Shown: one piece after another, positions 6,039-12,310 of the stretch | How the letters are laid out: each line of letters begins with the position of its first letter | Position numbering within the stretch: position 1 is the stretch's first letter | Made by a program: the position numbers and the translations under genes | From: Patescibacteria group bacterium | Lineage (GTDB): Bacteria > Patescibacteriota > Minisyncoccia > UBA6257 > Colwellbacteraceae | Direction of reading: 5' to 3' | NCBI GenBank assembly: GCA_018826645.1 | Contig: JAHJZF010000029.1 | Coordinates: 1-14,409, forward strand | DNA length: 14,409 bases | The notes under the pieces: generated by a model | The model's database searches: none | The model's input: only the letters and a program-made list of their open reading frames with translations | Told to the model about the DNA's origin: nothing

Positions 6039-6470
6039 ATGGATTACACAGAAGGCAAAAAAATAAAAATGGGGCAAGTTTTTCGAGAGGAAGATATTGT
6101 GCCAGTAACGTTTATAGAATTAGCCGACGAAACGGTGGATTTTACTGTTGGTGAAAAATTAAGAATAGTGGGAAAAAGTAAGGGCAGGGGATTCCAAGGA
6201 GTGGTTAAAAGACACGGTTTCCATGGTGGTCCCGGATCTCATGGTCAGAAGCACACTCTCCGAGCGGGAGGATCAATTGGCTCTACTGGACCCCAGAGAG
6301 TCTTTCCGGGCGTAAAAATGCCTGGCAGAATGGGTGGCACTAAAGTTAATCTCAAGAACGTAGAAGTTGTAGCACACGAAAAAGAGAGGAATTTACTTTT
6401 GATAAAAGGAGCTTTGCCGGGAATGAAAGGAAGTGCTGTTAAGATTTATAAAAACCAAAAAGAAAGCTAG
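6039..6470 (+). CDS. rplC: 50S ribosomal protein L3, internally shortened
   Basis: L3 is an early 50S assembly protein whose loop reaches towards the peptidyl transferase centre. The product is only 143 residues against about 205-210 for the family. Both ends are present: GKKIKMGQVFREEDIVPVTFIE (6-27, split here into its family blocks GKK-x-GM and PVT-x-IE) and the C-terminal core from SKGRGFQGVVKRHGFHGG through GSIGSTGPQRVFPGVKMPGR to NLLLIKGALPG. The missing part lies between residue 33 and about residue 45, where about 60 residues of the outer beta-barrel domain are absent. The long central loop that enters the rRNA is intact. The ATG at 6039 has no Shine-Dalgarno motif. As the frame is uninterrupted, this looks like true reduction rather than a frameshift. 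It opens the S10/spc unit. Confidence 0.93.
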   Translation: MDYTEGKKIKMGQVFREEDIVPVTFIELADETVDFTVGEKLRIVGKSKGRGFQGVVKRHGFHGGPGSHGQKHTLRAGGSIGSTGPQRVFPGVKMPGRMGGTKVNLKNVEVVAHEKERNLLLIKGALPGMKGSAVKIYKNQKES

Positions 6471-6474
6471 AAAT

Positions 6475-7107
6475 ATGCAGGCTGATTTATACAATAAAAA
6501 GGGTTCCAAAGAAGGCGTTATCGATATATCTGAGCGTGTTTTTAATTGCGAGTGGAACGCCGACCTGGTCCATCAAGCATTAAGGACTCAGACGATAAAT
6601 AGGAGGCGTCCCTGGGCGCATGCAAAAGATAGGAGCGAAGTACGTGGTGGTGGAAAGAAACCCTGGAGGCAGAAAGGTACCGGTAGGGCTAGGCACGGCT
6701 CTATAAGATCTCCTATTTGGAAAGGAGGAGGCGTTACGCATGGCCCAAGCAAAGACAGGGTTTTTACTTTGAAAATAAATAAAAAAATGCGTCAGAAGGC
6801 AATGTTCTCTATCCTTTCAAGAAGATTTAAAGATGGCGAAGTTAAAATCGTAGAGAATATGGAGATCGCAGAGCCAAAGACGAAACTTTTAGCAGATGAA
6901 TTAAAAAACCTTGCACCTACGCAGAATGTTTTGATTGTAACTAGAAGCGAGGATAATAATTTATTCAAAGCAGCCAGCAACCTACCCAAAGTCAGTGTTA
7001 TAGACGCCCGCTCTTTGAATGTTTATGATTTGTTACGCCACGCAATTGTTTTAATAGAGCGCGGTGTTTTGGCTACTATCGACGAACACTATCATGCAAA
7101 CAAGTAA
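6475..7107 (+). CDS. rplD: 50S ribosomal protein L4
   Basis: L4 is a primary binder of 23S rRNA and its loop helps form the constriction of the exit tunnel. In E. coli it also represses its own operon. The 210-residue product has normal length. The tunnel loop is recognisable as KKPWRQKGTGRARHGS (61-76) followed by RSPIWKGGG (78-86). I chose the ATG at 6475 (MQADLYNKKG) because it follows the rplC stop by 4 bp and fits family starts. An upstream in-frame ATG at 6433 would add 14 residues encoded within rplC. The last 14 bases overlap rplW. An autoregulatory site upstream of rplC is possible but not demonstrated. Confidence 0.96.
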   Translation: MQADLYNKKGSKEGVIDISERVFNCEWNADLVHQALRTQTINRRRPWAHAKDRSEVRGGGKKPWRQKGTGRARHGSIRSPIWKGGGVTHGPSKDRVFTLKINKKMRQKAMFSILSRRFKDGEVKIVENMEIAEPKTKLLADELKNLAPTQNVLIVTRSEDNNLFKAASNLPKVSVIDARSLNVYDLLRHAIVLIERGVLATIDEHYHANK

Positions 7108-7348
7108 ATTACTTATATTAAAACCCCTTATTAGCGAGAAGGGAACAGAGTTGGCGAACATAGATAAATATGCCTTCTTGGTGCATTCAGCATCTAATAA
7201 AAAGCAGATTAAAGAAGTTCTTGAGTCAATCTATAAAGTTGACGTAGTTAAGGTGAACATTATTAGAAATCGAAATAAAGGAGAGAGTTATAAAAAAGCA
7301 ATTATAACCCTTAAAAAAGGACAAACGATAGATGTAGGCCCTCACTAG
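7094..7348 (+). CDS. rplW: 50S ribosomal protein L23, short tunnel loop
   Basis: L23 sits at the exit of the peptide tunnel and is the docking site for trigger factor and SRP. The 84-residue product has ILKPLISEKG at 8-17, and its Glu15 corresponds to E. coli Glu18, the trigger-factor contact. The next recognisable part is YKVDVVKVNIIRN, followed directly by KGESYKKAIITLKKGQTID. The extended loop between these, which in E. coli runs into the tunnel, is about 10-12 residues shorter. The ATG at 7094 overlaps rplD by 14 bases. An earlier ATG at 7064 would overlap by 44 and add residues foreign to the family. rplB starts 4 bp after the stop. Confidence 0.95.
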   Translation: MQTSKLLILKPLISEKGTELANIDKYAFLVHSASNKKQIKEVLESIYKVDVVKVNIIRNRNKGESYKKAIITLKKGQTIDVGPH

Positions 7349-7352
7349 ATTT

Positions 7353-8192
7353 ATGAAAAAGTATAAACCATACACACCATCTAGAAGACAAATGACCGTA
7401 GTTGAATACGACGGTTTAAGTAAGGATCGACCAATGAAGTCCTCGACTGTTAAAATTAAGCAAAGGGCTGGACGCAACAATTTGGGTCGCATTACTGTCA
7501 GGCATAAGGGAAGTGGCGCTAAGAGACTTTACCGTTTAGTTGATTTTAATCAGGATAAGTTAGATATTCAGGGTAGAGTAGAGGCTCTGGAATACGATCC
7601 ATATAGAAGCGCCTTTATTACAAGAGTGGTTTATGTTGACGGCGAAAGACGCTATCATCTAGCGCACGCCGAATCTAAAGTAGGCGACAAGATAATCACT
7701 TCAGAAAAAGCCCCTCTTAAGAACGGCAACAGGCTACCTATTAGTAAAATCCCTGTTGGCTATCAGGTCCACAATATCGAGACGATGCCTGGACAAGGAG
7801 GTAAGATTATACGTAGCGCCGGATCGTCAGCTCAGGTATTAGCTCACGACAGCAAGTACGCTCAGTTAAAAATGCCATCAGGAGAGGTGCGTAAAATTCT
7901 TGCTAAGAACCTTGCTACTCTTGGACAAGTTTCGAATCAAGAGCATTCCCTCACGGTTATTGGAAAAGCTGGCAGAAAAAGATTAATGGGCATAAGACCT
8001 ACTGTTAGGGGGGCTGCTATGAATGCCGTTGACCACAAGTACGGTGGTGGCGAAGGCAGACAGCCTCGTGGAACTAAGAGACCTAAAGATATTTGGGGCA
8101 ATGTAATTGGAGGACCTAAGACTAGGAAAAAGACAAAGTGGTCTAATAAATTAATAATTAAAAGAAGGGTAAGTAGAAGAAATAAAAAATAA
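7353..8192 (+). CDS. rplB: 50S ribosomal protein L2
   Basis: L2 is required for subunit joining and lies near the peptidyl transferase centre. The 279-residue product is of normal length with the N-terminal OB-like part (GRNNLGRITVRHKGSG near 40-55), the SH3-like part and the C-terminal RPTVRGAAMNAVDHKYGGGE segment. The usual DHPHGGGEG reads DHKYGGGEG here (D227 to G235): the Asp-His pair corresponding to E. coli D228-H229 is kept, while Pro-His is replaced by Lys-Tyr. It ends in a basic stretch SNKLIIKRRVSRRNKK. Spacing is 4 bp from rplW and 3 bp to rpsS. Confidence 0.97.
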   Translation: MKKYKPYTPSRRQMTVVEYDGLSKDRPMKSSTVKIKQRAGRNNLGRITVRHKGSGAKRLYRLVDFNQDKLDIQGRVEALEYDPYRSAFITRVVYVDGERRYHLAHAESKVGDKIITSEKAPLKNGNRLPISKIPVGYQVHNIETMPGQGGKIIRSAGSSAQVLAHDSKYAQLKMPSGEVRKILAKNLATLGQVSNQEHSLTVIGKAGRKRLMGIRPTVRGAAMNAVDHKYGGGEGRQPRGTKRPKDIWGNVIGGPKTRKKTKWSNKLIIKRRVSRRNKK

Positions 8193-8195
8193 ACT

Positions 8196-8489
8196 ATGTC
8201 TAGAAGCTCTAAAAAAGGACCATTCGTAGATCCAAAGCTATTAAAGAAGATTGCGGGTGTTCAAGCTGGAAGCAAAACCGTTATTAAAACTTGGTCCAGA
8301 TCTTCTTCTATATCTCCGGAAATGGTTGGTTATACTTTCGGAGTACACAATGGGAGAGACTTTATAGAGGTTCCAATTTCGGAAGATATGGTTGGACACA
8401 AGCTAGGAGAATTTGCTTCTACGCGTAAATTCTCTAGACATGGCGGAAAGATTCAGAAAGAGATTGAGTTGAAAGCAAAGAATACTTAG
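8196..8489 (+). CDS. rpsS: 30S ribosomal protein S19
   Basis: S19 lies in the 30S head and forms a bridge with L5 of the large subunit. The 97-residue product begins MSRSSKKGPFVDPKLLKK and carries KTWSRSSSISPEMVGYTFGVHNG and the strongly conserved EDMVGHKLGEFASTRKF segment. The length is normal. It sits 3 bp after rplB and 8 bp before rplV, in the order typical of the S10 operon. No Shine-Dalgarno motif precedes the ATG. Confidence 0.97.
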   Translation: MSRSSKKGPFVDPKLLKKIAGVQAGSKTVIKTWSRSSSISPEMVGYTFGVHNGRDFIEVPISEDMVGHKLGEFASTRKFSRHGGKIQKEIELKAKNT

Positions 8490-8497
8490 ATAGAATC

Positions 8498-9022
8498 ATG
8501 GCTATTATCACAGACACAACAAAGATAAGTAAGGCGAGTATTAAGAATTTAAACATTTCCCCAAGGAAGGTGAGGTTAGTGGCGGACCTTATCCGAGGCC
8601 AATCCGTTAACGAGGCTCTGGCTCAATTACAAATGATTGGCAAGAGGAGTAGTGAGCCAATGACTAAATTAATAAAATCAGCAACATTTAATGCAAGAGA
8701 AAGGGGGCTCGACGTAAACAAGCTTTTAATAGATACCATTACAGTTGATAAGGGGAGGGTTCTTAAAAGAGGACTTTCTAGGGGGCGAGGAAGAGTGACC
8801 CCCCTTGAGAAGAAGCAAAGCCATATTAACCTTACGTTAAGAGAAGACGCGAGTGTCAAATCGCCGAAATTTGTTTTTCATGAAAAACCTAAAAAGGTTA
8901 AGGCCGAGAAACGTGCTCCTAAAGAAGATAAACCTAAATATGAAAAAGGAGATGAAAGTTCTAAGAAAGAACGTAAAAAGTCGGGCTTTGTTAATAAATT
9001 CTTTCAAAGAAAATCTGTATAG
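8498..9022 (+). CDS. rplV: 50S ribosomal protein L22 with charged C-terminal tail
   Basis: L22 spans the large subunit and its beta-hairpin forms part of the exit-tunnel constriction. The core (about residues 10-117) has SPRKVRLVADLIRG (21-34) and the hairpin RGLSRGRGRVTPLEKKQSHI (91-110). The product is 174 residues against about 110 for the family. The additional 57 residues (118-174) are rich in Lys, Glu, Pro and Asp, then end in KSGFVNKFFQRKSV. The tail is probably disordered and would start at the C-terminus of L22, on the solvent face near the tunnel exit. A second frame over the tail (from 8853) encodes a basic peptide and is a shadow. Confidence 0.95.
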   Translation: MAIITDTTKISKASIKNLNISPRKVRLVADLIRGQSVNEALAQLQMIGKRSSEPMTKLIKSATFNARERGLDVNKLLIDTITVDKGRVLKRGLSRGRGRVTPLEKKQSHINLTLREDASVKSPKFVFHEKPKKVKAEKRAPKEDKPKYEKGDESSKKERKKSGFVNKFFQRKSV

Positions 9023-9025
9023 AAT

Positions 9026-9670
9026 ATGGCTAGAAAAATACATCCAACATCCTATAGGTTAGGCATCAATAAAGACTGGGAATCAAGATGGATGCCTCAG
9101 GGGGGTAATTATCCTAAATATCTTCAGGAAGATGAAGTAATTAGGAAAATTATTAATGAGAAAATCGGCAAAGCCGGCATTGACCGCGTTGAGATAGAGC
9201 GCACCCACAACCAACACAAGATAACTATTCGATCAGCTCGTCCAGGTATTGTCATTGGAAGAGGAGGAAAAGGTATCGAAGAATTAAGCAAAGCTATTCA
9301 GAAAGAGATAGGTAGCGAAACCCCTCTTAATTTAAACGTAGAAGAGGTCAAGAGGACGGAAGTTTCAGCCTCAGTTATGGCACAGAACATAGCTTGGGAT
9401 ATAGAGAGGCGTATGCGTTACCGTAGAGTTATGAAGAGGCACATAGATATCGCTTCCCAGAATAGAGATATTCAAGGAGTTAAAATCAAACTCGCAGGAC
9501 GTTTAAATGGTGCAGAGATTGCAAGATCCGAACAGATGTTGAAAGGCAAGCTTCCATTAACGACCATTAGGGCGAATATAGATTACGGAGAGACCACGGC
9601 TGTTACAACCTATGGAGCCATAGGAATCAAGGTCTGGTTATATAAGGGTGAAATATTTGATAAGAAATAA
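9026..9670 (+). CDS. rpsC: 30S ribosomal protein S3
   Basis: S3 forms the mRNA entry site together with S4 and S5. The 214-residue product starts MARKIHPTSYRLGINKDWES and contains a type II KH domain with the loop GRGG at 78-81. Downstream, MRYRRVMKRHID holds the basic residues linked with mRNA helicase activity in E. coli. The end, GAIGIKVWLYKGEIFDKK, matches the family without an acidic tail. It begins 3 bp after the rplV stop. The start context ATATGGCTAGAAAA is identical over 14 bases to that of fusA. Confidence 0.97.
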   Translation: MARKIHPTSYRLGINKDWESRWMPQGGNYPKYLQEDEVIRKIINEKIGKAGIDRVEIERTHNQHKITIRSARPGIVIGRGGKGIEELSKAIQKEIGSETPLNLNVEEVKRTEVSASVMAQNIAWDIERRMRYRRVMKRHIDIASQNRDIQGVKIKLAGRLNGAEIARSEQMLKGKLPLTTIRANIDYGETTAVTTYGAIGIKVWLYKGEIFDKK

Positions 9671-9678
9671 ACACTGCC

Positions 9679-10095
9679 ATGTTATTACAACCCAAAAAAG
9701 TTAAACACAGAAAGTGGCACAAGGGTCGCTCTAGAAAACGCCAAATGGAAACGCGAGGTACAAAGTTGAGTTTTGGTAATTATGGACTTCAGGCGCTTGG
9801 TAGTGCGTGGTTAAATTCTAGGCAGATAGAAGCTGGCCGAAGAGCCATTACTCACTATCTTAAACGTGAAGGTAAGGTATGGATTCGAGTTTTTCCAGAT
9901 AAGCCAGTTACTCAAAAGGCGGCAGAAGTTGGTATGGGTAAGGGTAAGGGATCCGTTGACCATTATGTATTTCCAGTCCGACCCGGAAGAGTTATCTATG
10001 AGATAGGTGGTGTTGGAGAGGAAAAGGCGCGAGGAGCATTAAGAAGGGCTAGTCATAAAATGCCATTTAAGACCAGGCTTCTATTAAAGGATTAG
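9679..10095 (+). CDS. rplP: 50S ribosomal protein L16
   Basis: L16 contacts A-site tRNA and is needed for peptidyl transferase activity. The 138-residue product has normal length, with MLLQPKKVKHRKWHKGR at the start, VWIRVFPDKPVTQK near 67-80 and GMGKGKGSVDHYVFPVRPGR from 85. In E. coli the residue before MGKGKG is Arg81, a known hydroxylation site. The equivalent position here is Gly85. The rest of the loop is intact. It lies 8 bp after rpsC and 3 bp before rpmC. Confidence 0.97.
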   Translation: MLLQPKKVKHRKWHKGRSRKRQMETRGTKLSFGNYGLQALGSAWLNSRQIEAGRRAITHYLKREGKVWIRVFPDKPVTQKAAEVGMGKGKGSVDHYVFPVRPGRVIYEIGGVGEEKARGALRRASHKMPFKTRLLLKD

Positions 10096-10098
10096 ATT

Positions 10099-10308
10099 AT
10101 GAAAAAAAACGAAATTAAAAAATTAAGCAGTAAAACGATGACAGACCTTAGAAAGGCCTTAATTGAAGCCAAGGAGGAGCTAAGAACGTTAAGGTTTGAT
10201 CTTTCTGCGGGCAAAGTAAAGAACATTCAGAAAGCTAGAGAAATCAAAAAGAAAATTGCTCGCATACTTACTTTTATAAAGATACAAGAAGAAGATAGTA
10301 AAAAATAA
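10099..10308 (+). CDS. rpmC: 50S ribosomal protein L29
   Basis: L29 is a small two-helix protein beside L23 at the tunnel exit, where it takes part in docking of nascent-chain factors. The 69-residue product has the typical helical hairpin with LRFDLSAGKVKNIQKAREIKK (33-53), matching the family pattern [21 protein letters not shown], though this stretch contains the only strongly diagnostic residues. The remainder is rich in Lys and Glu. Its place between rplP and rpsQ confirms the call. The gap to rpsQ is 2 bp. Confidence 0.95.
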   Translation: MKKNEIKKLSSKTMTDLRKALIEAKEELRTLRFDLSAGKVKNIQKAREIKKKIARILTFIKIQEEDSKK

Positions 10309-10310
10309 AC

Positions 10311-10577
10311 ATGGAAAAAGAAATTAAAAGGAGGAGATTAAAAGGCGTCGTAACGTCTGACAAGATGGAAAAGACCGTAGTAGTTACCGTAACCACAAGT
10401 AAAAAGCATTCAAAATATTTGAAATATTTTAATAAAAGTTCAAAATTCAAAGCCCACGACGAAGATAACCAATATAAAGTTGGCGACGAAGTAGTGATAG
10501 AAGAGGGTCGACCAATCTCTAAAGATAAAAGATGGACAGTTATTGGTTTAGTGGAGAAAAAAAATAACTCGCAATGA
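10311..10577 (+). CDS. rpsQ: 30S ribosomal protein S17
   Basis: S17 is a primary 16S rRNA binder with an OB fold, important for early 30S assembly. The 88-residue product has normal length and includes LKGVVTSDKMEKTVVVTV near 10-27, HSKYLKYFNKSSKFKAHDE and YKVGDEVVIEEGRPISKDKR. Its TGA stop overlaps the rplN start in an ATGA quartet. TGA is used here only as a stop, which supports the standard genetic code. Confidence 0.96.
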   Translation: MEKEIKRRRLKGVVTSDKMEKTVVVTVTTSKKHSKYLKYFNKSSKFKAHDEDNQYKVGDEVVIEEGRPISKDKRWTVIGLVEKKNNSQ

Positions 10578-10945
10578 TACAAGAAGGCACAATTTTAAAG
10601 GTAGCAGACAACTCGGGCGCAAAAATATTGCGTTGTTTTAGGGTGCTTGGAGGGACTCGTAAACGATATGCCCGTGTGGGAGATATTATCGTTGCTTCAG
10701 TTAGGGTGGCTGAACCACGCAAACAGATAAAGAAAAAAGATATAGTAAGGGCCGTCATCGTTAGGACAAGGGCTTCTATTAGGAGAAAGGATGGAACCTA
10801 TGTTAGGTTCGATGAGAATGCAGCCGTTGTTATAGATAAAGAGAAGAAAGATCCTAGGGGTACCAGAATTTTTGGACCCATACCTCGGGAGTTAAAAGAG
10901 AAAGGATTCGACAGGATTGCATCAACAGCTCAAGAAGTTGTATAA
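10574..10945 (+). CDS. rplN: 50S ribosomal protein L14
   Basis: L14 forms inter-subunit bridges and is the target of the silencing factor RsfS in bacteria. The 123-residue product has normal length. It starts MIQEGTILKVADNSGAK and includes VGDIIVASVRVAEPR, VIVRTRASIRRKDGTYVRFD and RGTRIFGPIPRELKEKGF. The start overlaps the rpsQ stop by 4 bases, suggesting coupled translation. rplX begins 4 bp after the stop. Confidence 0.97.
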   Translation: MIQEGTILKVADNSGAKILRCFRVLGGTRKRYARVGDIIVASVRVAEPRKQIKKKDIVRAVIVRTRASIRRKDGTYVRFDENAAVVIDKEKKDPRGTRIFGPIPRELKEKGFDRIASTAQEVV

Positions 10946-10949
10946 ACAT

Positions 10950-11270
10950 ATGTCTAAAGTAAAGATCAAAATTCAAAAAGGAGATAAGGTATTACTTCTT
11001 AAAGGTAAAGATAGAGGTAAGTCTGGCAAAGTTTTAAAAGTGATTCCAGAAAAATCTAGATTAGTAGTGGATGGTCTTAATTTGCTTAAGAAGACTGTAA
11101 GAGCCAAACGTGGAGGAGAAAAAGGACAATTAGTTGATATGCCATCTCCGATGAGAATAGAAAATGTTCAATTAATTTGTCCATCTTGTAATAAGGCAAC
11201 TCGAATAGGCTTTCGTATCAAGGGCGATAAGAAAGAGAAGTATTGTAAAAAATGCGAAGCAAAAATTTAG
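10950..11270 (+). CDS. rplX: 50S ribosomal protein L24 with C-terminal zinc ribbon
   Basis: L24 is an assembly initiator for the 50S subunit. The 106-residue product has an N-terminal KOW motif, KGDKVLLLKGKDRGKSGKVL (10-29), and a C-terminal zinc ribbon with Cys77, Cys80, Cys99 and Cys102 in two CxxC pairs. I chose the ATG at 10950 (MSKVKIKIQKG), 4 bp after the rplN stop. An in-frame ATG at 10917 would add 11 residues and overlap rplN. The final 19 bases, which encode the second zinc knuckle and the C-terminus, overlap the start of rplE. Confidence 0.96.
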   Translation: MSKVKIKIQKGDKVLLLKGKDRGKSGKVLKVIPEKSRLVVDGLNLLKKTVRAKRGGEKGQLVDMPSPMRIENVQLICPSCNKATRIGFRIKGDKKEKYCKKCEAKI

Positions 11271-11734
11271 AAAAAATAATTGTAGCTACTGGAGTAGGAA
11301 AGCTAAGGCAGAATAGTCAGTTCGATTCGACTATTCTTCCTGAGATGACTAAGGACCTAGCTGCTATTACTGGTCAAAAACCTGTTTCTCGTCCTGCTCG
11401 AAAATCGATAGCCGGTTTTAAGCTGAGAGAAGGGAACTTAGTTGGATTGAAGATTACCCTTAGAGGGAAAAGAATGCGTGATTTTTTGAATCGTTTAGTT
11501 AATGTGGTTCTTCCTAGAGTTAGAGATTTTAGAGGTATCGATCCGAAGCAAATTGATAGAGAGGGTAATTTGACAATAGGCTTTAGAGACCATAATGTTT
11601 TCCCAGAAATTTCTCCCGAAGACACAAAGCACGATTTTGGTTTGCAAGTTACCTTGGTCTCTAGCGTGAAAGACGCGGGGGAAGCTTATGATTTCTATAA
11701 AGAATTAGGGGTGCCGTTAATGGATAAAAAATAA
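11252..11734 (+). CDS. rplE: 50S ribosomal protein L5, lacking the N-terminal helix
   Basis: L5 binds 5S rRNA in the central protuberance and touches the P-site tRNA and S19. The 160-residue product has ITGQKPVSRPARKSIAGFKL (39-58), LRGKRMRDFLNRLVNVVLPR, DFRGID and the C-terminal GLQVTLVSSVKDAGEA. It begins MRSKNLEKIIVATGVG, which aligns with residues near 27-42 of typical L5. About 25 N-terminal residues are therefore missing. No extension is possible, because an in-frame TAA lies at 11246-11248, two codons before the ATG. The first 19 bases overlap rplX, and no Shine-Dalgarno motif is visible, so initiation may depend on ribosomes finishing rplX. Confidence 0.94.
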   Translation: MRSKNLEKIIVATGVGKLRQNSQFDSTILPEMTKDLAAITGQKPVSRPARKSIAGFKLREGNLVGLKITLRGKRMRDFLNRLVNVVLPRVRDFRGIDPKQIDREGNLTIGFRDHNVFPEISPEDTKHDFGLQVTLVSSVKDAGEAYDFYKELGVPLMDKK

Positions 11735-11738
11735 AGAT

Positions 11739-11924
11739 ATGGCAAGAAAAGCAATGATAGTTAAGGCAGGCAGAAAACCGAAGTTTATGACGCGGATTAT
11801 TAGGCGTTGTTTCAGATGCGGTAGAAAGCGTGGCTATATGCGTGATTTTAACCTTTGTAGAATATGTTTCAGAGAGCTTGCTGGTAGGGGTCGAATCCCT
11901 GGAGTTAAGAAAGCATCTTGGTAA
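11739..11924 (+). CDS. rpsN: 30S ribosomal protein S14, zinc-binding (type Z)
   Basis: S14 completes assembly of the 30S head. The 61-residue product is the short zinc form, with Cys24, Cys27, Cys40 and Cys43 in two CxxC pairs and the typical ending GRGRIPGVKKASW. The zinc-free paralogue of about 100 residues is not in this window. Its start context, ATATGGCAAGAAAA, resembles those of fusA and rpsC. It sits 4 bp after rplE and 3 bp before rpsH. Confidence 0.97.
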   Translation: MARKAMIVKAGRKPKFMTRIIRRCFRCGRKRGYMRDFNLCRICFRELAGRGRIPGVKKASW

Positions 11925-11927
11925 ATT

Positions 11928-12308
11928 ATGTATCACGATACACTCATTAGAGTTAAAAATGGACTTATGAGAGGCAAACAAAGGGTTAAAGTGCCTTATT
12001 CTCATCTTGATTACAGCATCCTCGAGGCGCTCGTTAAAGATGGGTATTTAGATTCTATCCAGAGAAAGGGTAGGGGCGTAAAACGTATTATTGATATCAA
12101 GCTTAAGTATGACCAAGACGAACCCGCCATATCTGAAATCAAATTTGTTAGTCGTCCATCAAGACGTATCTATACTGGCTATAGAGAGATAAAATCATCT
12201 CATCAAGGATACGGGCGTTTTATATTGTCTACCCCAGAAGGAATCATGGACGATAAGGAGGCTAAGAAAAAAAGAGTCGGAGGACAATTATTATTTGAAA
12301 TTTGGTAA
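11928..12308 (+). CDS. rpsH: 30S ribosomal protein S8
   Basis: S8 binds the central domain of 16S rRNA and in E. coli represses the spc operon by binding mRNA near rplE. The 126-residue product begins MYHDTLIRVKNGLM, slightly shorter at the N-terminus than the usual DPIADMLTRIRNG form. It carries VPYSHLDYSILEALVKDGYL near 22-41 and ends with GYGRFILSTPEGIMDDKEA and VGGQLLFEIW. The call is secure from the C-terminal signature and the position between rpsN and rplF. Spacing is 3 bp from rpsN. Confidence 0.96.
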   Translation: MYHDTLIRVKNGLMRGKQRVKVPYSHLDYSILEALVKDGYLDSIQRKGRGVKRIIDIKLKYDQDEPAISEIKFVSRPSRRIYTGYREIKSSHQGYGRFILSTPEGIMDDKEAKKKRVGGQLLFEIW

Positions 12309-12310
12309 TC

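Noticed and set aside
8853..9062. 69-codon plus-strand frame over the L22 tail and the rpsC start
   Set aside because: It overlaps two real genes in another frame, is basic only because the DNA is A-rich, and has no family features.
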